Source: Odontesthes bonariensis (Eukaryota > Chordata > Actinopteri > Atheriniformes > Atherinopsidae). Taken from it: a DNA stretch of 64,000 nucleotides. Positions 41,401 to 52,200 of the stretch are shown piece after piece. The DNA is taken from contig NC_134515.1 in NCBI RefSeq assembly GCF_027942865.1, forward strand, positions 19,552,227-19,616,226, written 5' to 3'. The notes under the pieces were generated by a model. It saw only the letters and a list, made by a program, of their open reading frames with translations, searched no databases and was not told the DNA's origin. Both the position numbers and the translations under genes were made by a program. Within the stretch, counting starts at the first letter, position 1, and each line of letters begins with the position of its first letter.

Positions 41401-44400
41401 GGAGTGGCTCTCTCTGCTGTCCTCTGCTGACAGACTGAGTGAGGTGAGGCCACATGCTGAGAATTCAGGCTGGATGAACATTGAATTTAATTCAGTTTTA
41501 TTGTTACACTCTACTGTGATGTGATGATTTTTTTATAGGAGCTTGCATGATTTGTTTAAGCGACCGTTATTTTTTCTCATTCTTCTCACGTGTCCGGGTT
41601 TGTCATATATCTTTTGTGCACTATGCTTTCAATTCTGTGCTTGCTCTACCTTTAACTTGAATGCGAGATAAATTTAGCATCAGAACAATAGAAATTGAAA
41701 AAGCAAAACTTTTAGTGTCGGGGCTTATAAGAAACCACATCCAATTCCTCACACGTTCTCCCGTTTGTCTTTTGCCAGGTGATTGAAAAGAACCAGAACG
41801 TGACCACAAAGACAGCTGATCCCCCATCTGCCGCCATCCTTGCCATCTATCTCGACCAAGCTTACGAACTGCCTGTAAGCTTCTCACTCATGAGTTCATG
41901 TGATGTGCACTGATTTTTCTTCTGTTATTCACCCTGATGTGGTCAACATGTTGCAGATGAGGAAAGGCAACAAGGACCCCAGCCCAATGGTGCAGATTTC
42001 TATTCAGGACGCAACTAAAGAGAGCAAGGCAAGTTAATTAAGATAGCCGCTGCTTAAGGCCTCACATCTGACTCAGAGCATGATTATACTTCTTGTTTCT
42101 GCAGACTTGCTACGGGACGAACAGCCCTGTGTGGGAGGATGCTTTCACCTTCTTCATTCAGGATCCTTGCAAACAAGATATTGATATTCAGGTAGGTCGT
42201 CATCGGTAACGGTTCAACTCATGTTCAACATTTTACACAACCAAACACCATTCGCACACATTTCACACCATTTTTTTTTACATACCCCTCCTTCCACCCG
42301 TGTGTCCTCTGTTTCTGTGTCTGATCAGGTGAAGGATGATGATCGTACTCTGCTTTTGGGCAGTCTGACAATCCCTCTGAGCCGTCTTTTGGAGACCCGC
42401 GAACTCACCTTGGACCAGTGGTTTCAACTAGAGAATTCGGGTTCAGCAAGCCGCATCTATGCCAAAATTGTGCTTAGGGTCGGTATTTGAGTCATTGTCT
42501 CAACATACATATATTGGGTAATGTGACGAGGTAAACAAGCGTCTTTTAAGGCAAACCTCCCTGGGAAGACTCAAATCCACCTTGGGCAAATCTTTATATC
42601 TATATTTACTTATCTTTGGTGTTTTTTTATTTTATTTTAAAATTATGTTAGAAAAGATATTGGAGAGTTTTAAAAGTGTTATGAATAGTCTACCAACAAA
42701 CTTGCTTCATATGATTATCACAAGACATAAGACAGCATTGTTGAATTATTTCCTGCTTGACATTTGCTCACACAAGCTTCATTGTTTCCTGCTAGATTTT
42801 GTGGCTGAGTGATGACACCACTCCCACAACCCCGTCTCCTCGCCCCTCAACCTCCGGGTCCGGGACAAGCCAGGGAGGAATCACATCAGACCTTAACCCT
42901 ATGGTGACCGGTGGGTTAAATAAGCCTCAGCCGACACGGCCAGAGCACACCACACCCGATCCGGAGTTTGCAACGGAGGTAAGGAAATGGTTACCTAAAG
43001 TTGAGCGGCAGCAGATGCTTCTCTCATCCCAAATTGCGGTGACATTCCCTGTCCTCGCTCCCGCTTGCAGGGAGTGTTGCGAATCCATCTGATGGAGGCC
43101 CAAAACCTGATAGCGAAGGACAACTTCATGGGGGGCATGGTGAAGGGGAAGAGCGACCCCTATGTCAAGATCCGAGTGGCCGGCATTACCTTCCGCAGCC
43201 ACACCATCAAAGAGAACCTCAATCCTGTCTGGAATGAACTCTACGAGGTATCGGCCCCTTTTAATGCTCAAGCAGTCGGCGAAGTCGCTCATCTCGTGAG
43301 TGTTTGACGGTTTTATTTTTTCATTTCTTGGATCTAGGTGATTTTGACCCAGCTTCCGGGTCAAGAGATCCAGTTTGAGCTGTTTGACAAGGACATCGAT
43401 CAGGATGACTTTCTCGGAAGGTAACAGTGAAACAGAAAGTCACCGATCGCTTCTGACTATTTTGTGTTTTGTAGCAGAAGGGACATGATGTCACTGAAAT
43501 GAACGATGCACTGTCAACCGTCTTTGCAGGTTCAAGCTTAACCTAAGAGACATCACCAGTGCACAATTCATTGATACGGTAAGTGAAATGATTGTAACAG
43601 AAGAAAATGATATAATGTACACGTGTTAAAAATGTCCATATGACAACGCGCATGTTTTTGTGCCATTCTTGTTTTAGTGGTACACTCTAAATGATGTGAA
43701 GTCAGGTCGGGTTCACTTGGTGCTGGAGTGGCTGCCCAAAGTCTCGGACCCGTTCAGACTGGAGCAGGTCAGATACGTACTCTAATCTTTATTCTCTCTA
43801 TTGGAGGCAATATACTGTGCTAATAATGCAGTGGCTTTATTGCAGCCCTGAACGGAGCAGGAGATGAAGGAAATGGCCTTTTAAGATGATCCCACTGATA
43901 ACAAACTCGGGAAAACAGGAAGGATTATTAAAGCAATTTAGAGCAAAAGAGCAACACTAATAACAGTCACCACCATGAAGGGAACACAAGAGGTAGTTGT
44001 GGATAAAATACAATGAGGGAACAACATAACACTTTCCAGTCCACAGGGGTAAGCATAACATTTAGTCTGCAAGCCCCTGAATGGCCCTCTGGCACTGACT
44101 GGATTTCCTCTCTCTTGAGACAAAAAAGAAAGAAAATGGCCACACACACACACACACACTTGAGAGTAAAACTGAAGCACAGCAACACTCCAGCTTTAAC
44201 GTGTGATAAAACTCCTAAAAGCCTCAGTTGCAGCACAGAGCAATGTTGAACTGAGTGATGCTAATGTAACAATCCTCCTGTTAATCCAGTCCTCATCTCA
44301 GGGTAATTATGGCTTAAAACACTCTCTAGTAATGGCATGTCTGTCTGCCGCACTGTGTGCCTAAACAAGTATTTTACCTTCTGTTTGCTAAAGAAGGGCC

Positions 44401-47050
44401 TCTGAATATGAAGCCTGCAAACTGAAATGATGAAATGCATACCAGGAGTCTTTTATCAAACATATATGAACCTCCTGTGTGAAACAGTCTGGAAAAGTCC
44501 TAAATCTAAAACAGGGATTTGCTGCACCTGTTAAAGAATGAAGAAATATCCAAATCAATCCTTTGCCATCTACCTCTTATACTGTGAAAGCCTTGGTACC
44601 GTACTTGTGTGTTATAGCGCTGTTGTTTGGTTCCTTTGGCATAGAAAAGACTTTTTGATGTATGCTAATATCTTTGTTGGCTCTGTTGCGAAAGAAACTT
44701 GAACCACAACTGTTGTACTGCACTTCCATAACTCTTTCCGGTTCCCTGCAGGTTCTGCAGTATCAGTCCCAGCAGTCGTACCAAAACAAGGTTGTGCCAT
44801 CAGCAGCTGTGCTGTTTGTGTATGCGGAGCGTGCCCACGGCCTGCCGGTGAGACCACATTTACGAGTCCATGGCCTTTTATTTTTTTTGTTTAGAGCGAC
44901 GCAACTGAAGAAGCACAGCAGTTGATTTCAGCTGCATGCACTAAAATCTTAGGATCAACGTTGATTTGTTTTATTCTCGCAGTCAAACGCCGTTTCTTAA
45001 AATTTTTGTGTTAGAGTGCTCTTTTTTTGTGCGATTTCAGCTGAAGAAGAATGGAAAGGAGCCAAAGGCTGGAGCTGAGATTATACACAATAATGTTTCA
45101 CACAAAACCAAGGTAGGATTATGAGCACGGAGCATGCACTTGAAACTAATTACTTTTAAAAAAGTCATCAAATTTGCCATTGGTTCATCCCACAGATCTG
45201 CGAGCGATCCACATCTCCCCGATGGGATGAAGCCTTTCATTTTTTGGTTCATGACCCCAGAGATGAAACACTCACAGTCAAGGTGAGCGATGATCCCTGA
45301 GCTGTGGTTGTAAGCAGATACATGTCTTTTTGCCACATGGGATATTTTTTACAGGCACACTAAAAGTCTGACAAACGTATGCATATTTATACGTGTGTGT
45401 TCTTGTCCAGCTCTCCCACAGCTGGGGACAGGCTCTTGGGGCCTTGACTCTTCCTCTGAGGGAGGTGTTGGCTGAGCCGGGGTTGGTGCTGGACCGCTGG
45501 CTCAGTTTGGATGGTGCTCTGCCAGAGAGCCAGATACTGCTGAAGGTCATGCTCAAGGTACAGCAAACGTACTGCTTATTTTCTCGACATTGTGTCATAG
45601 AACAGATGTTCTCATTGTTATCTATTCTGTGCTGTCGCTCTTGATTTTGGAGTTATTCTCTTTTCTTCAGCCAAAATTGCAAAATCCTCTTTTTTTCTTC
45701 CAACTTCAGTCACGAGATTGGATTCTTTTTTTGTTCCCATTTTGCGCCACATCACAACTTTTTGGAAGGCAGGATACACTGTGTGTCCCATGTGTTCACC
45801 ACTCATGCCAAGTTTAGCTGTAGATTCTTCTAGCTGCGGCATCCCAAACGTATTTGTTGGGTACTGATTGGTAAGCTGCTCAAAGTGTTGTTGACAATGT
45901 CCCATCTGATAATGTTTTTTTCTTTTAATGCTGCAGGTTTTGGACACTCAGCTGGCAGTGTGTCGTGGCGCTCCGGTTGGAGCAGGCAGTGATGCCAATG
46001 CAGGTGAATTCATGCCCAGATGGGTTCCTTCCCATCTGGACCTCAAACACAGAGGTGGATTCTCCATGTGAGTCCTACACACTGGCCCCATTGTTTAGTC
46101 CAAAAGACGAAACTTGTCACACTTTCTGCAGTCGGCTGATATCCAGAATGTTTTTTCCTTTAAGAATGCAGAAATCAGAGTAAACACTCCTGATATGTCT
46201 CTTCTTTATGCATTATGAGGCACCGTAATGTGAACATGTGAACACTTGTGTGTTTTTAGCGTCGCTGACAGTGCAAACTCATCCAGCCAGGTGAAGCTTA
46301 CCGTCGGCTACTCCACAGAGGAAAACAGGCTTTTCATCATTGTTCACTCCTGCAGGTTTCTATATGACATGCGTTACCTTCTTATCACGTCTTTCACCCA
46401 AAACAGTCGGCGCCGTGATATATCACAATCTCTGTATACTCACAGAGCCCTGGCAGCCTGCTCCAAGGATGGTGCTGACCCATATGTTTCCTTCATCCTG
46501 CTGCCCGACAAGAAGGCCACCACCAAGCGGAGAACCGCCATCAAGAAGAGGGAGCTCAACCCGGAATTCAACGAGAGGTGAAAAGCGGCTGAGAAACTCG
46601 GAACGGTGACAGAAATGTGTAACATCATCGTTGACTTCTGACTTCTTTTTCTTTCGCTCTGTAGGTTTGATTTTGATTTTTCTCTGGAAGAGTCCATGCA
46701 GAGAAGACTGGACCTGTCTGTGAAGAACAGCGTCTCCTTCATGAGCAGAGAAAGGGAGCTTATCGGCAAGGTATTGGCAAGGACATTTCCGTTATCTAAG
46801 AGTGCTTACTACTTTTGCCATTGTGATGGTCACTACACTCTTTCTTTCCCCTTGATTTCCTTAGCTGCTGCTGGATTTGGACCAAATTGACCTCAAGGCT
46901 GGTGTCACACAATGGTAAAGATTTCAAAAACCTACTGAACAATCTTGTAACATATCACCAAAGTTAAAGCATTGTTTTTCTAAAGATTACACCATCTACA
47001 GCTTGCATTCTGCCTCTTGCAGGTACGATTTGGTCGCAGAGACCGTCTAG
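35481..47050 (+). CDS. esyt1: Extended synaptotagmin 1
   Basis: ER-anchored lipid-transfer tether that contacts the plasma membrane when Ca2+ rises. Thirty-one exons join in frame to 1,079 residues (human 1,104): 35481-35798, 36646-36687, 37602-37736, 37942-38015, 38244-38316, 38400-38489, 38571-38626, 39854-39974, 40181-40357, 40803-40885, 41063-41111, 41354-41443, 41779-41874, 41957-42028, 42105-42191, 42329-42478, 42796-42978, 43071-43247, 43338-43420, 43530-43578, 43678-43767, 44752-44847, 45041-45112, 45196-45282, 45411-45557, 45937-46067, 46260-46355, 46446-46577, 46665-46770, 46865-46914, 47023-47050. Five C2 domains and GKSDPY / FDKDPDQDDFLGR motifs identify ESYT1; ESYT2 and ESYT3 have three. 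All introns are GT-AG except the one after 42028, which starts GC. Confidence 0.96.
35799..37601 (+). other. esyt1 introns 1 and 2, nothing else recognised
   Basis: Two introns of 847 and 914 bp surround the 42-bp exon 2 (36646-36687). No repeat, RNA or separate gene was recognised. Confidence 0.7.
38627..39853 (+). other. esyt1 intron 7, no other feature seen
   Basis: A 1.2-kb intron within the SMP region. It contains only a short AT-rich palindromic patch near 39450-39490. Confidence 0.7.
40181..42478 (+). other. esyt1: esyt1 C2A-C2B exon block
   Basis: Eight exons of 177, 83, 49, 90, 96, 72, 87 and 150 bp encode residues 304-571. C2A keeps Ca2+-binding acidic loops (GKSDPYAVLR, FDKDPDQDDFLGR). 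C2B (from AAILAIYLDQAYELP) keeps the fold, but its first loop reads KGNKDPSPMV and lacks the full set of aspartates. The intron after the 72-bp exon has a GC donor. Confidence 0.88.
43071..45557 (+). other. esyt1: esyt1 C2C-C2D exon block
   Basis: Eight exons of 177, 83, 49, 90, 96, 72, 87 and 147 bp encode residues 633-899 and repeat the length series of the C2A-C2B block. C2C keeps GKSDPYVKIR and FDKDIDQDDFLGR. C2D reads KNGKEPKAGAEI where C2 Ca2+ loops have Asp, so it probably does not bind Ca2+. A 984-bp intron (43768-44751) with a short CA tract lies inside the block. Confidence 0.88.
46260..47050 (+). other. esyt1: esyt1 C2E exons
   Basis: Exons 27-31 encode the last C2 domain: SSQVKLTVGYS, SKDGADPYVSFILLPDKK, then the basic patch TTKRRTAIKKREL and LNPEFNERFDFDF. 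The basic strand is what would bind plasma-membrane PI(4,5)P2 in this family. The last exon has only nine codons, counting the split one, before TAG. Confidence 0.86.
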
Positions 47051-47990
47051 AAGAAGCCTGATCTTTGGCTCTACATAACATAAGTGCTGCTTCGCTTCTG
47101 TGACCTGTGACCTGTGATGTGTGCGTTTGTATATTCAGCTTAAATGAAAATGTCCACCATCACTGAAGTAAAAAAAAAAAAAGACGACATATCTCCTCTG
47201 TGGGAACACAGATCATCACTTTACAAGTAGCTCATCATTCGTAAAGTGTTAACTGTGCTGAATCGACACTGTTTCGAGAAGATATTTTGTCTGAATAGAT
47301 ATTTGACATCAGTGCAGCTGTGTTGCACGACGAATCAAGGTTATAGGTGTTCAAGCATGTCCAAGTCCTCTTTGAATTTTATTTTAAAAAGGGCTTATGC
47401 TGTGATCTGTAGGCATTCACTGTGTTTTATGGATTTACACACAGGAAAAAGATTTCCCTAGAATTTTACTTTTTACTGACTCAACAATTCCCAATAGTCT
47501 TCTGTTTGTATATGTTGATATTATTGCCTTAAGTATGACAAAACTGCACAATCTGTCAGTGTTTCTGAAATGTGTTCCAGATGAAGTTTTTATATGTTAT
47601 CAAATTTACTTTTGTAAATCAAAGTGTTAGAAACCTGTAGAACCTCACTGAAACCAGAGGTACGACACTGTCAGCAGGGTCTACATCACTGTGCTTTTGT
47701 GAAGACAAGACTTTGTAAATACACGTTGCTGGGTTGCAGCAACCCAGGCTTCTTTGCGTTTTTAAGTGTTTGTTGGGCTCCAGCCGTGTCTATATTTTTT
47801 CAAGCAGAGCAGTTAGAATCTTATGGCGGAGACGCTAATGTTCACCGCTGCCGCGTTGGCACAATGGCATTAATGTGGCAGCGTAGAGACAAAATTGTGC
47901 AATCCTGGAACTGAGATGGGCTTTGACTTTGATCATATCATTGTGCATCTGCTGAAGTTGTTGATTAAAGTTTGCACTCTCATGAATCAA
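47051..47990 (+). other. esyt1: esyt1 3' UTR
   Basis: About 0.94 kb of AT-rich sequence after the TAG. The ATTAAA at 47964-47969, followed by a GT-rich stretch, is the likeliest polyadenylation signal. No coding potential is credible. Confidence 0.55.
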
Positions 47991-48060
47991 ACTAACTTTG
48001 TGATTTAATATGCTTCTTCCTCTCTCTACTTCTACTTAAACTCAGAATATGTTGAGGTAT

Positions 48061-48360
48061 GGCATCTATGGAAGTTTTTCTATGCCATCAGAGTTTGAAT
48101 ATGAATTTCTAATATTGATTTTTTTACAGCATCAAAATCAGACTTTGAATTTAGAAAAAATCCAGTGGAAAAAAAACAGACTCAACATCTTCCACTGAAT
48201 TTTTTGAAGTAAAATTTTTTACACTGAATTTTTTTTTAGATGTTGATTTTTTTTTACACTGTTGTTTTTTTAAATTCAAAGTCTGATTTTGATGCTGTAA
48301 AAATTCAATATTAGAAATTTATATTCAAACTGATGGCACAGAAAAACTTCCATAGGCATC
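48061..48360. mobile_element. Small foldback MITE
   Basis: The left arm at about 48064-48153 and the right arm at about 48271-48360 are inverted copies with few mismatches; CAAAATCAGACTTTGAATTT faces AAATTCAAAGTCTGATTTTG. The centre is T-rich. About 300 bp with no coding frame. It lies between esyt1 and the fmnl3 promoter. Confidence 0.82.
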
Positions 48361-48589
48361 TTTTACAGTAAAAAAAAATGTTGAAAAACGATGATAACAA
48401 TTTAATCAATTAAAAATTATTTAGAATTGAAGACATCAATTAAAACAAGCAGCTGGAAGTCACATATAATGAAATTCATAAGTCCAGCTAACTGTTGGGG
48501 TGTTTTGCTGACACGCCATGCTGCTGTCTTGCCACCAGGTGGCGACAAAAGTGCTAATATGCTCTCATCTTCTCGTCCAGCTGCATGTC

Positions 48590-49241
48590 AGGTCCCCTGC
48601 CGTACAGATGTGAGGGGGCGGGGAAACATGAAATGATTTACACGTCTTTGGGCCAACAGGAGAGACGTCACCCCTGGCTGGGGGCGGGGCTAAAGGAGAA
48701 AAGCTTCACTGAGTGGAGGCAGCAGCAAAGGGCTTAATCAGGATCACACAACAATAATGAATGGAAACACGGCGTAGCCAAGAAAGTTGAGCAGCAACTA
48801 AAAGTAACTGCAGGGAGGCTGTTGAAAAAGTTGTCTGTCCCGTGGAAAAAAAGAAAAAAAAAAGAAATCACTTCTTAGTAATGGATTGGCCGGGTGAATC
48901 AGAAACTACGATTTGGAAAAGAAACCAGCTGTTTTTTTGTAGAAACTTTTGATTTTTTGTTTTTGTCTTTTCTCTTCTTGTTGTAGCCTATCTTTTTTCA
49001 GTGGAGCCGCACTGTAAGCCTAAACGCGTGATTAAGGGTAAATGGCACTTTGGGACAGTAATTCGAGACCACTGCGCTGTCAGCGTTTTATACTGGAAAA
49101 CTGGATTTATCGGGATTAATACGTGAATGAAACTACCGGGATACTTTGGAGATTCTTACTTGGATTCCCACCGCTGAAAGAAAGCCGAGGGTCTGCGGGG
49201 CTTTTGGGTTGACAGAAGAGCACCACACCTCTGGGAGAAAA
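48590..49241 (+). promoter_or_regulatory. fmnl3: fmnl3 promoter and 5' UTR
   Basis: Two GC boxes (GGGGGCGGGG near 48614 and GGGGGCGGGGC at 48680-48690) and an ACGTCA element near 48665 lie 550-630 bp before the ATG. This suits a CpG-type promoter. The ATG at 49242 has the favourable context AAAAATGGG. The exact transcription start is unknown. Confidence 0.5.
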
Positions 49242-52200
49242 ATGGGGAATATAGAAAGTGTTGACGGCCAGTCGGAGATGAAGCATCACATCATGCCTCT
49301 GAAGGTGCCCATGCCCGACCCCACCGAGCTGGAGGAGAAATTTGCCATAGTTTTGGTGAGTTCTAACCAACTCGGCGGTTCGCTCTAACAACTCTTTCTC
49401 ACATTTTACCGGTTTATTTTCCAGTTACCAGAACCGCCGTTACTTTGAACTCGTCCCGCTAAACTACAGCTAACGCACGCACGCAAAGCTTCCGCGACAG
49501 CGGAACGTGTTGCCTCTGCATATATAAAAAAAAAGCCAATTATGGCTCTTTTAAACTAGATTGAAGCGTGTTTGTATTTACACCCCTGTCTTTTATTGTC
49601 CGTCACGAGCCGCTGCCACATTAAATGAACCGACCTGTGCCGTCCCGCCCCTCATTCTCCGCCTGCTGTCCCCCTCTCCTGCGGTTCTTTTGTCTCGCCT
49701 AAAGTCAGAGAACTCCGCGTTTGCTGAAGTGGCAAATACTGCGCGCAGCATGGTGGGAGGTGTGTGTGTGTGTGTAGGGGTGGGGGGCACAGATGGAGGG
49801 CTTCTTTTAGTTTAAAAAAAAAGGGCAATGGGCTACACTGTAACAGCTCCCTTTGCCCCTTTTTCTCGCTGCAGGCAGGCAAACCGCCTGAAAACAACAT
49901 TTTCTGAATTCCCCCAAAACTCCCACACCCGGGACGACCTTCCCCTCCCCTCTTCCTCCCTCCGCACTCCACATCGGGCTGCTGGCGTTGAGCGCTTTGT
50001 TGCAGCGAGCCCACACTCCACAGACACTTCTACCGACTATCAACACAGTGGAGCAGAGGCTGTCAGAGTGGGAGTGTCACGTTACCTCAGGGGGACGTTT
50101 CGGTTCTGAGCGCAACACAACTGGGTACTCCGCAGATGCGTCAGGGACATTTATGTGCCCGGAATACCCGCTGTGTCATAGGCTACTGCTTATTTATTGG
50201 TCACAAAGTAAAGACGAGGGGTTCTGAAACCGAGAACTGCTGTGGGGTGCATTCAGTTTTTACCTAATAACCTATAGATGACTTCTGCGTTAGTTTGACC
50301 ACAAAAAGTGGGCTGCTATGATTGACAGCTTCCAAATTAAGTTGGTGATTTAAGGAAAGTGACTCAAAAATTGAGAGTAGAGATGTTGTTTTGGTGTCTG
50401 CTTCTTAGGCAGCTGAACGGGGCCAATTGGGTCAAAAGAGTCCCCTGCTATGATCAGTTATGGGTATGCAGAATTTGGGCAGTTTTTGTCTGAGCATTGG
50501 CCCATTTGTCCAATATTTGGCCCAGCAGTGGATCTAAACCTGATTTATGTCCCACATCCCTGTTCAGTCAGCATGTAAAAGGCCCTTTTTGGATCATCAT
50601 TAGTTCCATGACATGCTTTCCGTTCCTCCACTAGAGCCTGGAAAGTTTTCAAAAGTCAGATTGTTGAAAGAATGTAAATAGAAATAAAAATTCCAACCTC
50701 ATTAAAAAGAAAAAACAAACAAAAACTGCCCCCAAAGCTTCACTTTCTTTATGCATTCATTTGTGTGTATGTCAGATTTATCTGATGAAAACCCAAGAGG
50801 AGAAAAAAACGGTTGTGGTTTCACTCACATCCTGAGGACACTGTGAAGTCGCTAGGCAACCGCGTGAGACTTTCTGATCTGACACTGACAAGAGTGGCAT
50901 CAACCTCATTGTCTTAATCTTGGCTAGGAAAATAGGAAGCTATTATCCTGAAACTTGGACTTCAGATGAGACAAATGTAAAAACTGCCCTGTGTTTGGGG
51001 TGCCAGATCTGCTTTAACTTGTAATCCGTCAGAGTCAGAGAAGTGTCCAACATAGAGACAACATCACCTTCCTGTTTATATATCATGTGGCACGGTAATA
51101 TTTCGTGGGTGCTTATTTTGTGCTCCTCATTCCACATCTCGGCATAACCACACCCACATCCTTGACTTTTAGCTCTTTAAGACCTTAATTACAGCATCAA
51201 GCATCAAAGAACTTGGATCCTCGCGGCAGTGCTCATATAGTGTCACTCCACAACACTTTGTGGACCTTCCATGTTTCTGTAAGCCATTATCTCATAGCCA
51301 GAGCTGCCGGCAGCAACAAAGCAACGCTCTAATATGAAAGGGCCAGCGCAGCCAGAAGCCATTGAGTCGTTCATCATTCACTCTTCTGTTAAATCGCGTC
51401 ATTAGAACCATTATATAGGCTACTGTACTTCGCTGTAAGTGCTACTGCAACAGCTCGAGTCATGTGTTCCTCGTGCAGATAACATCCTTGGGAAGTGTTT
51501 TTTTTTTGTTCTGTAAGAAAGTTGAAGGAAGGGGAGTTAAGCAGCTTTGTAACCCGCATACATTTCCCTTGGCAAAAAAAAAAAAAAAAAGAGTGGAAAT
51601 AGGGTTTTTTCAACATCAACATACTGCACATCCTGCCTGGAGCACAGCAGCCCGCAGTTGTTTGACTGCCCTGCGACACAAAGACAATCCCTGTTATTAT
51701 GTTCAGCCGTGCAGAGCAGCAGATGATTTCTATGCATCAAGCAGTAGGCTCAACATTTCAGTTGTGTTTGTGAGTGGGAAAAGTTTTCAACCTCTCTTGC
51801 CCCACCCAGTTTTACCCCATAATAGCTTCAGATTTCCTTTACTTTGTGGGAAAGAACAACATGGTTGTATATTTTAGCGTCCTTATCAGACAATGGCCGT
51901 TTCTCTGCCCTGCTCGCCTCTTGTTGGGAGATAAAGGTACATCAAAGGCCTCCTATTTGGTGGTTTGGAGCTCTTTAGGAAGACAAGGCCCTGGTTTTTC
52001 TTTGTGCTATATTTTGGGCTATAGATCTTGGTGCTCTCAGCTCTGCGTGTGGCAAACTGAAACACTTCACAACGCTTTTTCTTAACAAAGCCTATTGTTA
52101 GTTAGCAGTGATGTAACTGGCTTTGTTGTGGCTTCAACCTACCAGAATTTAATATTTTGAAATGGGTCATTTCCCCTCCACTGGACAACTGTGTTTCCTG

